Source of the DNA: JAVWMQ01 sp036646055 | GTDB lineage: Bacteria > Bacillota > Clostridia > Peptostreptococcales > Anaerovoracaceae | Reading direction: 5' to 3' | Assembly (NCBI GenBank): GCA_036646055.1 | Contig: JAVXMY010000005.1 | Span: forward strand, 62,001-126,000 | Length of the DNA stretch: 64,000 nucleotides | Position numbers and translations under genes: made by a program | Part shown: positions 1 to 8,900 of the stretch, one piece after another | Layout: every line of letters begins with the position of its first letter | Numbering within the stretch: the stretch's first letter is position 1 | The notes under the pieces: generated by a model | The model's database searches: none | What the model was told of the DNA's origin: nothing | The model's input: only the letters and a program-made list of their open reading frames with translations

Positions 1-795
1 AATGCTCATACCTTGTTCAATTTGACATGTACACTTTTGTGGCTACCGTTTATATGGGTACTTGTAAAAATTGTAACGAAAATAATACCAGGTAAAGAAA
101 AAGAAAAACTTGATACAGAACCAATTTACCTTGATGAAAATGTGATTAATCAACCTGTATTTGCAATACATCTTGCAATACAAGAATTAACAAGAAATGC
201 TAAGTTTGCACAGACAATGATAGTTGGATCAGCAGAAAGCTTCTTAGAAAAAAGCAAAAAAGCCATGGATTCTGTAATGGAAACAGAAAATACTCTAAAT
301 AAAATAAGAGAAAAAATTGTAAATTATTTAGCTTTAATATTGTCCACAGAAACAGTCACAGAAGCCCAAACAGAAAAAGTATCAGCATTGATGCATGTAG
401 CCAGTGACATTGAGCATATTGGCGATTATGCAAAAAATATTGTTAGGCTATCTAAAGAAAAGATAGACAATAAGTATGAATTTTCTGATGTTGCAAATGA
501 GGAAATTAAAAATTGCTTCTTTAAAATTGATCGGATGATTATTAAAACAATAGAAGCCCTAGAAACGGGAAATGTATCAGATGCTTATGAAGTTTTTGAA
601 TACGAAAAACAGTTAAACCAATATGAGTTGGAATTGAGAAGTACTCATATGGAAAGATTAAATAATAAAGAATGCTCGCCAAACTTTACTGTTGTATATG
701 TAGATGTAGTTCATAACATAGAAAGAATGGGTGACAGTTGCAAAAATATTGCGGAAGCAGTTATTAAAGGAGCTAAACAAAAAGGTATAGTATAA
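1..795 (+). CDS. Na/Pi cotransporter family protein, C-terminal part (5' end outside window)
   Basis: The frame is open from base 1, so the gene starts upstream; the first TTG inside the window is not a real start. The visible part begins with the end of the transport domain (NAHTLFNLTCTLLWLPF, typical of the Na/Pi cotransporter family) and one hydrophobic segment. About 200 helical residues then resemble a cytoplasmic PhoU domain, with the recurring DIEHIGDYAKNI and NIERMGDSCKNI motifs of PhoU repeats. The family couples phosphate uptake to sodium, and the PhoU part is thought to be regulatory. A strong terminator follows directly, so this is the last gene of its transcription unit. Family assignment is firm; substrate is inferred. 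Confidence 0.85.
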   Translation, partial: NAHTLFNLTCTLLWLPFIWVLVKIVTKIIPGKEKEKLDTEPIYLDENVINQPVFAIHLAIQELTRNAKFAQTMIVGSAESFLEKSKKAMDSVMETENTLNKIREKIVNYLALILSTETVTEAQTEKVSALMHVASDIEHIGDYAKNIVRLSKEKIDNKYEFSDVANEEIKNCFFKIDRMIIKTIEALETGNVSDAYEVFEYEKQLNQYELELRSTHMERLNNKECSPNFTVVYVDVVHNIERMGDSCKNIAEAVIKGAKQKGIV

Positions 796-812
796 TTCCA
801 TAAAATGTAAAT

Positions 813-847
813 AAAACACTTGCTTATTTCATGCAAGTGTTTTATAA
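813..847 (+). terminator. Rho-independent terminator after the Na/Pi gene
   Basis: Perfect 11-bp stem (813-823 with 833-843, AAAACACTTGC/GCAAGTGTTTT) with a 9-base loop. A- and T-rich flanks on both sides could let it work in both directions. Confidence 0.9.
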
Positions 848-898
848 TTGTTAAAAGAGGTAAAATATAACAATTAAGTAAAATATACGAGGGAAAGC

Positions 899-2098
899 AT
901 GAGCATAACAGAAGTATTAAATGTAGTAAGAAACTATATGGTTGAATTACCCGAAGAACTAACAGAAGAACAACTTAGAGAACAGATTGAAATTGTAGTT
1001 ATAAACAATAAAAATCTTTAAGGTTATGATTTTAAAAAAGCTAAAGAAATTATAGATAGAGTATATTATTCAATAAGATCAGAAGTATCTATTCTACAAG
1101 GATATATAGATGATCCAGAAGTAGTAGAAATAATGGTTAACGGTATTGATAATATATTTGTAGAAAAAGGAGGCAAACTCTTAAAAACTGATATGAAGTT
1201 TGAATCTGTAATTGAATTAGAAACAGTAATGAGGAGGATAGCTGGTAAACTTCAAAGGGAGATTAATGAATTGAATCCAATAGTAGACGCCCGTCTAAAG
1301 TCTGGAGAACGAGTAAATTGTGTTTATAAAAACATTGCATTAAATGGTCCCATAATAACAATTAGAAAGTTTGCACCAAATGGATTTACAATGGAAGATT
1401 TAATTGAGTTTGGTACAATTTCTAAAGAAGCTGCAAAGTTCCTAGAGGTATTAGTCAATTGTAAGTACAACATTTTTGTTAGTGGGGGAACGTCATCTGG
1501 AAAAACAACTTTTTTAAATGTACTATCTAATTTTATTCCACAAAATGAGCGTGTAATAATAATAGAAGACTCAGTAGAATTGCAAGTGAATTCTATTAAT
1601 AATATTGTTCGTTTAGAATGTAAAGATTCCACATCATCTGGTAATAATGAAATAGGCATGGATCAATTAATTAAAACAAGTTTAAGAATGAGGCCAGATA
1701 GAATAATAGTTGGAGAAATTAGAGGCAAAGAAATATTAGACATGTTATCTGCTATGAATACAGGTCATGATGGTAGTTTATCTACAGGCCATGGTAATAG
1801 TGTAGTTGGTATGTTAAAGAGATTAGAGTCAATGTATCTTCAAGCTGCAAATTTTCCCATTGAGGCAATTAGGAATCAAATTTCTGAAGGTATAGATATA
1901 ATTGTACATTTAGGAAGACTTCCTGATATGAGTAGAAAAGTCTTAGAAATATCTGAAATAATTGGAACAAAAGATAATCAAATTAGTATAAATACTTTAT
2001 TTGAATATAAAGTAGATGAAGGGTTAATTAGAACTAATAACAAAATAAAAAATTGCAACAAATTAAATTTATATAATGGAGGTGATACTATTGGATAA
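899..2098 (+). pseudogene. cpaF: CpaF/TadA-type Tad pilus assembly ATPase, interrupted by an in-frame TAA
   Basis: An ATG at 899, preceded by GAGGG, opens a frame that reads as a normal CpaF N-terminal helical region, is cut by TAA at 1019-1021 after 40 codons, and continues in the same frame with CpaF homology to 2098. The remaining part holds the expected motifs: DPEVVEIMVNG, Walker A GGTSSGKTT near 1492-1518, IIIEDSVELQ, and Walker B with RPDRIIVGEIRG. CpaF is the cytoplasmic hexameric ATPase powering Tad pilus assembly. The first possible in-frame restart is ATG 1133, which has no visible ribosome binding site and would drop about 80 residues. It is a pseudogene, a sequencing error, or a shortened protein made by weak restart. 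The gene overlaps tadB by a few bases. Confidence 0.75.
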
Positions 2099-2834
2099 TT
2101 TTAAAGAATATAAACTTTCAGAATCTGAAAATATCCAAATGATAACAAGGGGGTTTATATTAATCTTTCTTTTGTTTTACTTGTTCTATAGAAGTATTCC
2201 TTTAGCATTAGTTGGTGGATCCTTTGTGTTTTTATTAAAAAAATACTATGTAAGAATAAAAAAAGAAAAAAGAGATGACGAAATACTATTACAATTTAAG
2301 GATTTTCTCGTATCTTTATCCTTTTCGATAGAAACGGGACGCCAAATGGAGGAGGCCATAAAAGAATCCTATAACTACATGATTGAAGTATATGGCGAAA
2401 AGAAATATTTAATTAAATCAATAGAATATATGAAAAGAGAAATGGAAGTAAACCATGTAAGCGATAGGACTTTATTAATTGAACTTGGAAAAAGTACAGA
2501 TATAGTAGATATTATCAACTTTGTAGAAGTTTATATTGTGGCACTTGAAACTGGAGGAGATTTAAAAAAAATAATAAATAATAATATCCAAATTATTTTG
2601 GATAAGCTATCAATCTTAAGAGAAATTAAAACTATGTCAGCTCAAAGATATTTTGAGTTAAAGGTAATTACAGTAATGCCGATTATAGTGATTTTGTTTT
2701 TTAATATATTTAATAGTGATTATATAACGCCACTATATGAGGGTGTTGGAGGAAGAATAATTATGACATTATCATTAATAGGTATTATAGGAGCATATTA
2801 CTTAGGCAAGAAGATTATGAGTATAGAAATATGA
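2091..2834 (+). CDS. tadB: TadB-like Tad pilus inner-membrane platform protein
   Basis: A type II/IV secretion F-domain protein of about 247 residues. Two hydrophobic segments lie near the N-terminus (about residues 20-55). A cytoplasmic helical domain containing QFKDFLVSLSFSIETG follows, the typical T2SSF start, and two membrane helices close the C-terminus. TadB and TadC form the membrane platform on which the CpaF ATPase acts. I choose TTG 2091 because GGAGGTGAT lies a few bases before it; ATG 2076 is in frame but itself carries the ribosome binding site. The gene overlaps the end of cpaF and its stop overlaps the tadC start, so expression is probably coupled. Confidence 0.75.
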   Translation: MDNFKEYKLSESENIQMITRGFILIFLLFYLFYRSIPLALVGGSFVFLLKKYYVRIKKEKRDDEILLQFKDFLVSLSFSIETGRQMEEAIKESYNYMIEVYGEKKYLIKSIEYMKREMEVNHVSDRTLLIELGKSTDIVDIINFVEVYIVALETGGDLKKIINNNIQIILDKLSILREIKTMSAQRYFELKVITVMPIIVILFFNIFNSDYITPLYEGVGGRIIMTLSLIGIIGAYYLGKKIMSIEI

Positions 2835-3910
2835 AGAAAAAATATATAAATAAGTTATGTGGTGATCCAAATGAAATAAAGCAGCAGTGGATAAATATAT
2901 ATGGGTACGGAGAATATGAAAATATCGTAAATAAAATACAAAGGGAAAATAAAAGAAGATATTTATTAATTATATTATTGTTTATAATCCTTCTGGTTTC
3001 TACTGTTTATAAGGAATACGTAAGCCCTATAGATATAAAACTTAATGATGAGGGCCATATAGAATATATAACAAGGCCAAATAAAGATTATGGACCTAAA
3101 GATATGAAAGTTCGTGTAAGTATACATACTAAAAAGGGTGATTTTTCAAAAAACGCATATTTAAATATTGAGCCAGAGGGAAATAACATAAAGAACAATG
3201 ATAAGTCAAATCCTTTGGGTAAGGAGAGCCCAGATGGTTATTTTGACAGAAAAATAACCACATTAGTAAGAGATATTAATAGTAATTCAGAAGATAAAAG
3301 AATTCTATTACCTGATAAGCTTGATAATTATCAAGTAACATGGAAAAAGCAAAATAATAATGATTTGGTATTATATGCTACGGTAATAATAGTTTTATTA
3401 TTTTATATTTTTACACAAAGGAATAACAAAATAGATAACATAGTTAAATCTACTAGGAAAAATATAATAATAGAACTTCCTGAATTTATTAATAAATTAT
3501 GTTTGTTGTTAAATAGTGGATTGGTTTTTAATAGGGCTATTGAAAGAATCATAGAAAATCAAAAACAGATAAACATAGATGCACAAAACTATTTCTATCT
3601 GGAATTAAATAATGTGGTTTTAAGGGCAAAAGAAAAAAATATATTAATAGAACATGAGCTTACAAGTTTTGCAAAAAGGGTTCAAATAAGCGAATTTACT
3701 AAAATAGCCAATATAATATATGACTCTTCCCAAAAAGGAACAGATTTGAAGTTTGCTTTGCAAAGAGAAAGTGACAATCTATGGTTTGCTAGGAAAAAGC
3801 ATGCAGAAGAAGAAGGCAAAATAGCGGAGATTAAATTGTCAATTCCGCTGATAATTTTATTAGGTGTATTAATTACAATTACAATTGCACCAGCAATGAT
3901 GGAAATGTAA
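2831..3910 (+). CDS. tadC: TadC-like Tad pilus inner-membrane platform protein
   Basis: This 359-residue protein has a membrane helix near residues 45-60, a polar segment of about 110 residues probably outside the membrane, a second helix near 180-195, and then an F-domain (FINKLCLLLNSGLVFNRAI and following). It ends with a hydrophobic helix (LSIPLIILLGVLITITIAP). The C-terminal half matches TadC; the extra-membrane insert between the first two helices is longer than in a minimal TadC. Start ATG 2831 overlaps the tadB stop (ATGA), the usual sign of translational coupling. It is the partner of TadB in the pilus platform. Confidence 0.7.
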   Translation: MKKKYINKLCGDPNEIKQQWINIYGYGEYENIVNKIQRENKRRYLLIILLFIILLVSTVYKEYVSPIDIKLNDEGHIEYITRPNKDYGPKDMKVRVSIHTKKGDFSKNAYLNIEPEGNNIKNNDKSNPLGKESPDGYFDRKITTLVRDINSNSEDKRILLPDKLDNYQVTWKKQNNNDLVLYATVIIVLLFYIFTQRNNKIDNIVKSTRKNIIIELPEFINKLCLLLNSGLVFNRAIERIIENQKQINIDAQNYFYLELNNVVLRAKEKNILIEHELTSFAKRVQISEFTKIANIIYDSSQKGTDLKFALQRESDNLWFARKKHAEEEGKIAEIKLSIPLIILLGVLITITIAPAMMEM

Positions 3911-3920
3911 GGAGAAGAAA

Positions 3921-4091
3921 ATGAAAAAAATAATGAGAAGAATAAGAAGCAAGTTAATAGAGCAAAGTGGTGTTGAAATGGTGCAAGCAGCTATATTAAT
4001 TGCTATTGCAATAATCCTAGGATTAATTTTTAAGACTGAAATTACCTCCTTTGTAAATAAAACGTTTGATAGTCTTAATGGAGGATTTTAA
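3921..4091 (+). CDS. Flp1-like type IVb pilin (small pilin)
   Basis: A 56-residue gene with GGAGAAGAAA just before its ATG. The protein has a basic N-terminus, the motif SGVEMVQAAILIAIAIILG and a short polar tail, which matches the Flp1-like small pilins of clostridial Tad loci; the glutamate in GVEMVQ corresponds to the conserved Glu at the start of pilin helices. It sits between tadC and a TadE-like gene, as in related loci, and its stop overlaps the next start (TAATG). It would be the main fibre subunit. No prepilin peptidase gene is present in the window. Confidence 0.7.
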   Translation: MKKIMRRIRSKLIEQSGVEMVQAAILIAIAIILGLIFKTEITSFVNKTFDSLNGGF

Positions 4092-4468
4092 TGAACTCAA
4101 AAGGGAATACAATAGTTGAAGCTGTTATAGTTTTACCTTTAGTTGTTTTATCTATAATAACAATAATCACAGCTATGATTTTCTTTTTAAAGACTAATTA
4201 TAATTATTCTAATGGTAACATGGGCTTGTTAAATGCTATGGGGGAAGATACTAAGACATTTAAGTTAAGAGAAAATGTAGAGATAGGTGATATATCTAAA
4301 AAGGTTAATAATTTTAGGCCTACATATTATTATGAAGATAGTCTTTATATGGAGCCTTTTGGATTAATTAAAATTGAAAAAAGGCAAAAGGTGGATTCAT
4401 ATATATACAAGATAAATGAAAAAAGAACAATAAGAAATATTGACTTTATTGAAGGTGTAATAAAATGA
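4091..4468 (+). CDS. TadE-like pseudopilin
   Basis: A 125-residue protein with the TadE/TadG-type N-terminus: a short polar start (MNSKGNTIVEA) followed at once by a hydrophobic helix of about 25 residues (VIVLPLVVLSIITIITAM). The rest is polar and would face outside the membrane. The Glu right before the helix is the usual pseudopilin feature. The gene is coupled on both sides (TAATG upstream, 4-base overlap downstream). The polar part is too short and divergent for me to recognise a further domain. Confidence 0.6.
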   Translation: MNSKGNTIVEAVIVLPLVVLSIITIITAMIFFLKTNYNYSNGNMGLLNAMGEDTKTFKLRENVEIGDISKKVNNFRPTYYYEDSLYMEPFGLIKIEKRQKVDSYIYKINEKRTIRNIDFIEGVIK

Positions 4469-5691
4469 AATTTGATTTTAAGTGTAAAAGTGGAAGTACT
4501 ATAATATTCCTGGCCATAATAATAACTACTATGCTTGGGATTTCAATTGCTTTTGTTTCTGAAAACAAAAACCTATGCCAAAGCAGTTATATTAATGATG
4601 TTAGTTACTTAGCTGGAAGATCTATATTATCTGAATATAATACCACCTTAAAAAATAACTATGGAATAATGGGGTTTTCAGCTTATGAAGGGGAAGTTGT
4701 AAGGAAACTTGGCAAATACTTAGATTCAACTTTTGATTTAAAGAAAGATTTAAAAACAAGCAAAATATTAATTGATTCTGGAGAGTTTAGACTATCTAAT
4801 TTAGATTTATTTAAAAAAGAAATAATAGAATATAGCGGATTTTTAATTGGGAAAGACTTGTTAGAAAAAGATGAGGAAGGTAAAGGACATATAGATGGAA
4901 AGGCCTTAATTAAAAATGGAAGATCAGGAATGCTTAAGAATTTAGCAATTATAAATTCATTACCATCAAATAACATGGAGTCAGATGGAGGTTTAATTCA
5001 TAGAATAAAGGAAAATATTAAAAACTTAGATAAGGTTTTTGTTACTAGTGGTGAGAACTATTTTACTAATCAATATGCTTTAAGAGTATTTAATAATGGA
5101 GGTTATAACAATGGAAATAACACTTTTTTTGGCAATGAAATAGAATATATTATTAGTGGCAAAAAAGATGACTTAAAGAATTTTAAGAGCACTAAAAATA
5201 AAATAATAGGGATTAGAAATTTGTTAAACTTAATCTATATGAAAAGTGACCCAGCTATGATGGCTCAAGTCACTGCAGCAGCAGCAATTTTAACACCGGG
5301 TCCTGGTGCTATTGCAACTGAATTGGTCATTATGGAGGCGTGGGCATTAGCTGAAGCTAGAAATGATTTTAAGATGCTTGCTAATAGAAAAAAAGTACCT
5401 ATATTAAAAACCAAGTTAAATTGGGCTATAGATTTAGATTCAATAATAAAAGGAAGTAGCAAGGGATATATAGATGTGTCTAATAATAAGGGTTTAACTT
5501 ACTCCAATTATTTAGAAATACTTATGTTTTTTATGAATCAAGATAATAAGCTAATTAGAATGATGGACCTAATTCAAATAAATATACAAGGAAATCAGGA
5601 TAAAACCTTTTTAATTAGCCAAACAAGTACTGGATTTTATGGGACTTATACTGTAAGTGGGAGGAACTATGGTCATATGCAAAAATATTAA
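4465..5691 (+). CDS. Tad-locus surface protein, DUF5702-like
   Basis: A 408-residue protein with a pilin-like N-terminus (KSGSTIIFLAIIITTMLGISIAFV) and a long polar exterior part. The stretch around AGRSILSEYNTTLKNNYGIMGF, about 35 residues past the helix, is typical of the DUF5702 proteins that accompany Tad pili in Clostridia. A small hydrophobic, Ala/Gly-rich patch occurs near residues 265-290 (VTAAAAILTPGPGAIA). Molecular function is unknown; the position inside the locus suggests a minor pseudopilin or assembly factor. The start overlaps the preceding gene by 4 bases and the end overlaps the next gene by 23 bases. Confidence 0.6.
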   Translation: MKFDFKCKSGSTIIFLAIIITTMLGISIAFVSENKNLCQSSYINDVSYLAGRSILSEYNTTLKNNYGIMGFSAYEGEVVRKLGKYLDSTFDLKKDLKTSKILIDSGEFRLSNLDLFKKEIIEYSGFLIGKDLLEKDEEGKGHIDGKALIKNGRSGMLKNLAIINSLPSNNMESDGGLIHRIKENIKNLDKVFVTSGENYFTNQYALRVFNNGGYNNGNNTFFGNEIEYIISGKKDDLKNFKSTKNKIIGIRNLLNLIYMKSDPAMMAQVTAAAAILTPGPGAIATELVIMEAWALAEARNDFKMLANRKKVPILKTKLNWAIDLDSIIKGSSKGYIDVSNNKGLTYSNYLEILMFFMNQDNKLIRMMDLIQINIQGNQDKTFLISQTSTGFYGTYTVSGRNYGHMQKY

Positions 5692-6427
5692 AGGGCATTA
5701 TATTGTTGAAGTTGCAATTGTATTACCAATATTCTTATTAAGTATTATTTCTATAGGATATTTAATGAAAGTTAGTAGTTTTGATCAAAAGATGACTCAT
5801 GCTTTGGTAGATGAAGGTCATAGGATGATGATAGAAAGTTATAGGATTAACAATAATTTTTTTGATAGTGCAACAGTAAAGAAAAGACTTATAAATGAGA
5901 ATAAAGATCTAAAGCATTTAAATAAACTAAATATAAAACATATTCACGAAAATAGTTTTAATAATGGACTAATTGAAATTAATTGCTCAGGAAGTATTGC
6001 GCCTAAGATGCCAATTAAATTTAAGGAAGAATTCCAGGTGGATAATAGAATTTTGTGCAGAGCTTTTATAGGTAATAGTAATGGAACAGCTATGTCTTTT
6101 GGAGAAATGGAATCCAATGGGAAATCTGAAATAGTTTATATATTTCCACTTTCAGGCACTAAGTATCATAGGGAAGCTTGCACATATGTTGATGCAACAC
6201 CAGTGCAAATGATATTAGATGATGAACTAAAGCAAAAGTATACCTGGTGTGAAACCTGCAAAAGCAAGAGTATTCCTCAAGGGGGAATTGTTTACTGCTT
6301 TAATAGATATGGTAATTCATATCATAGGATCAATTGCAGCACAATTAAAAAGGCAGTAATAGGAATAGAAAAATATATAGCTTTAGATAAAGGATATACA
6401 CCATGTTCTAAATGCGGAGGAGGTTAA
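5669..6427 (+). CDS. TadE-like protein with two tandem C-terminal Cys/His modules
   Basis: ATG 5669 follows GGGAGG at a short distance and is preferred over the in-frame GTG 5657. The N-terminus is pseudopilin-like (GHYIVEVAIVLPIFLLSII). After a polar middle, the last 95 residues hold two copies of one pattern: VY, then G..YHR..C, about 25 residues, then C..C. Copy 1 ends YTWCETC and copy 2 ends YTPCSKC. This YHxxxC...CxxC pattern is known from small metal-binding modules at the ends of secreted nucleases and similar exported proteins, so zinc binding outside the membrane is inferred. It lies in the Tad operon, 1 base before the next gene. Exact role unknown. Confidence 0.65.
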   Translation: MVICKNIKGHYIVEVAIVLPIFLLSIISIGYLMKVSSFDQKMTHALVDEGHRMMIESYRINNNFFDSATVKKRLINENKDLKHLNKLNIKHIHENSFNNGLIEINCSGSIAPKMPIKFKEEFQVDNRILCRAFIGNSNGTAMSFGEMESNGKSEIVYIFPLSGTKYHREACTYVDATPVQMILDDELKQKYTWCETCKSKSIPQGGIVYCFNRYGNSYHRINCSTIKKAVIGIEKYIALDKGYTPCSKCGGG

Positions 6428-6428
6428 G

Positions 6429-6959
6429 ATGAATTTAAGAGAAACGAATTTTACATTAAAAGTGAATTATGAAGATATTAAGCCATTTGAAGAAAAAGTA
6501 TTATCTTCTGGATTATGCGACTTTGCTATTCCAATGACTTTTTACAACCATAAGAATGAAAGAAATATTACATATGACTGTAGTGGATACAGTTCTATTA
6601 GAGATATTAAACCAACTACAACCAATGAAGTCTTTGAAATTATCGAAAAAACTATAATTACTTTAAATAAAACAAGAGAGTTTTTGATTAGACCTAGTAA
6701 ACTGACTTTGACAGTTGATACAGTGTACTACAATATGAAATATAAAGATGTTAAAATTGCTGTTGTACCATGCCATGAAGAGGTAACCATAAAAAAAATA
6801 GTGGATTTTATTATTCAACTAGAGGCCTTTGCCAATGAGGAAACAAAGGAGTATATAAATTGCCTTGTTAAAAACATTGATAGTAAAAATAGCAATATGA
6901 AGGATATGCTAATATACATTAGAGAACAAAGGCGAGTACTACATAATTGTGGTTTGTAA
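6429..6959 (+). CDS. Tad-associated protein resembling the DUF6382 domain
   Basis: A soluble 176-residue protein with no signal peptide or membrane segment. Features such as NITYDCSGYSSIRDI, EIIEKTIITLNKTREFLIRPSKLTLTVDTVYYN and IAVVPC resemble the N-terminal DUF6382 domain of proteins that close clostridial Tad operons, but the FHA domain that often follows is absent. The start ATG 6429 has GGAGGAGG just upstream, within the end of the preceding gene. It probably acts in the cytoplasm with the assembly machinery. The family call is from memory of sequence pattern and is moderate. Confidence 0.5.
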   Translation: MNLRETNFTLKVNYEDIKPFEEKVLSSGLCDFAIPMTFYNHKNERNITYDCSGYSSIRDIKPTTTNEVFEIIEKTIITLNKTREFLIRPSKLTLTVDTVYYNMKYKDVKIAVVPCHEEVTIKKIVDFIIQLEAFANEETKEYINCLVKNIDSKNSNMKDMLIYIREQRRVLHNCGL

Positions 6960-6992
6960 TTAATAAAAGTATTCTATATCTTAATTGTATTA

Positions 6993-7021
6993 TTGTTTAA
7001 ATAAAAAATGTATTGTATAAT
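6993..7021 (+). promoter_or_regulatory. Promoter of the HdeD-like gene
   Basis: TTGTTT (6993-6998), 17-base spacer, TATAAT (7016-7021), about 28 bases before the start codon. Confidence 0.6.
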
Positions 7022-7049
7022 GTAGTACACGAAGTAGGAGGAAGAAGAT

Positions 7050-7577
7050 ATGGATATTTTAAAGAAATTCAAAACACTTGGTATTTTACTAGGGGTTGCA
7101 TTAATAATTGTTGGTGGGCTATTTATAGTTAAACCGGCAGGTGTGGAATTGGTGTTTAACACTATTGTTGGTGTGGGGTTACTTGTTATGGGAATTACTC
7201 AGGCAATTTCACTTATAATAGCTAGAAGCCAACTTGAAGATTTCAAAGTAAGAATAATCGTGCCAATTGTTATGGTTATTTTATCGGCTTTTGTGTTATT
7301 GCACCCAGCATTAACATTATTTACAGTTGGCATTGCAATATCAATCTTTGCATTTAGCTTAGGTATTGATAGGTTTACAGTTGCTAATGCAAGAAGAAAA
7401 GAAAAATTACCGTATATGTCAACAATATTATTTGGAGTTATTCATTTTATATTTGGGACATTTATGATATATAATTCTTTTGCAGCAATGCTTGCAATTA
7501 TACTTATTACAGGAATTTATTTATTAGCTTCTGGAATAATGATATTAATATCATGTTTATTGTTTAATGATTTTTAA
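7050..7577 (+). CDS. DUF308/HdeD-family membrane protein
   Basis: A 175-residue, almost entirely hydrophobic protein with about six membrane segments arranged as the DUF308 repeat (for example GILLGVALIIVGGLFIVKP and GVGLLVMGITQAIS). The family includes E. coli HdeD, linked to acid resistance; what most members do is unknown. GTAGGAGGAAGA precedes ATG 7050 at good spacing. It has its own promoter and is closed by a hairpin terminator, so it appears to be a single-gene unit. Confidence 0.7.
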   Translation: MDILKKFKTLGILLGVALIIVGGLFIVKPAGVELVFNTIVGVGLLVMGITQAISLIIARSQLEDFKVRIIVPIVMVILSAFVLLHPALTLFTVGIAISIFAFSLGIDRFTVANARRKEKLPYMSTILFGVIHFIFGTFMIYNSFAAMLAIILITGIYLLASGIMILISCLLFNDF

Positions 7578-7578
7578 G

Positions 7579-7610
7579 AATTTTGTCCTCTTTTAAGAGG
7601 ACAAAATTTT
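7579..7610 (+). terminator. Terminator after the HdeD-like gene
   Basis: Twelve-base-pair stem AATTTTGTCCTC/GAGGACAAAATT around a six-base loop, followed by T's. Confidence 0.8.
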
Positions 7611-7628
7611 ATTTATGGAGGATTTATT

Positions 7629-8900
7629 ATGATACCTTTGTCAACTAAACTAAGACCTAGAAATTTAGAAGATTTTGTAGGGCAAGAACACTTCTTGTAT
7701 AGTGGTTCTCTGCTTTATAATGCTGTAAAAAACAAAACTTTCGATTCTGCAATTTTTTTCGGACCATCTGGAACTGGTAAAACAACTTTAGCTAGAATAA
7801 TTGCCAAAGAAATGGATGCTAGTTTTATTGAAATTAATGCATCGACTACAGGTATTAAGGAGTTAAAAGAAGTAATTGAGAATGCAAAATTAAAATTCTT
7901 TGGCCTTCAAAATCAAACTACTTACCTTTATGTAGACGAGTTTCATAGATGGAATAAATTACAGCAAGATTCATTACTAAAAGCCTTAGAAGAGGGAGTA
8001 TTAAAATTCATTGGAAGTACTACTGAGAATCCGTATTTCTCCATTAACAATGCTATAATAAGCCGTGTTAGAAGTATTTATGAATTTAAAAAACATACAG
8101 TAGTAAACATTAAAAAAATCATTAATAGAGCAATTAATGATAAGGAATTAGGCTTTGGAAATTTAGAAATCAGTTATAATGAGGAAGCACTAGATGCAAT
8201 TGCTGAAATGTCAGGTGGAGATGCAAGGGTTGCCCTAGATACACTAGGGTTTATTATTGATAATCTTCAGGAAGGAAAAACTTTAGATATTGAAATAGTA
8301 TTTGAAGCAATGCAGCAGAGAATGACCTTCTTTGATAAGAGTGAGGATAAATACAATTTACTATCGGCACTACAAAAATCCATTAGAGGATCTGATCCTG
8401 ATGCAACTATTCATTACTTGGCTAGACTCTTTGAAGGTGGCGCAGATATAAATATGATTGGAAGACGCCTAATGGTTATGGCAAGCGAAGATATAGGTCT
8501 TGCTTACCCTCAGGCTATATCTATAGTAACATCTTGCATTCAGGCCGCTCAAATGATTGGCTATCCTGAAGCTGAAATACCAATAGCGGAGGCTGCCATA
8601 TGTTTGGCATCAAGTCCAAAATCAAATAAGGTTTATGAAGCCTTAATGCTTGCAAAGCAAGATATTAAAACTCAGGAAATAGATGATATACCATTACATA
8701 TTAAGGATGCTCACTATAAGGGAGCAGCTAATCGTGGAATAGGTTTAGACTATAAATACCCTCACGATTTCGGAGGTTATGTTAAACAACAGTATTTGCC
8801 TAATAATTTGCATAATAAAGTTAGTTATTATCATCCAACCAATAATGGAACTGAAAAATCATTTGGAAAATATTTAGAGGAGATAAAAAAGATTAAATGA
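7629..8900 (+). CDS. rarA: Replication-associated recombination protein A (RarA/MgsA-type AAA ATPase)
   Basis: A 423-residue clamp-loader-like AAA+ ATPase. It begins PLSTKLRPRNLEDFVGQEHF, has Walker A FGPSGTGKTTLA (about residues 45-56), a Walker B region with VDEFHRWNK, the sensor STTENPYFSI, and the RarA C-terminal domains (GSDPDATIHYLARL, GASEDIGLAYP-type motif and ASSPKSNK). RarA acts at stalled replication forks. Length is normal for the family. The Walker B is DEFH where DEIH is more common. GGAGG lies 8 bases before the ATG, and its stop overlaps the ispH start (ATGA). Confidence 0.93.
   Translation: MIPLSTKLRPRNLEDFVGQEHFLYSGSLLYNAVKNKTFDSAIFFGPSGTGKTTLARIIAKEMDASFIEINASTTGIKELKEVIENAKLKFFGLQNQTTYLYVDEFHRWNKLQQDSLLKALEEGVLKFIGSTTENPYFSINNAIISRVRSIYEFKKHTVVNIKKIINRAINDKELGFGNLEISYNEEALDAIAEMSGGDARVALDTLGFIIDNLQEGKTLDIEIVFEAMQQRMTFFDKSEDKYNLLSALQKSIRGSDPDATIHYLARLFEGGADINMIGRRLMVMASEDIGLAYPQAISIVTSCIQAAQMIGYPEAEIPIAEAAICLASSPKSNKVYEALMLAKQDIKTQEIDDIPLHIKDAHYKGAANRGIGLDYKYPHDFGGYVKQQYLPNNLHNKVSYYHPTNNGTEKSFGKYLEEIKKIK

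Noticed and set aside
1324..1659. Minus-strand frame inside cpaF
   Set aside because: It lies wholly within the coding frame of an ATPase with clear motifs; a shadow frame.
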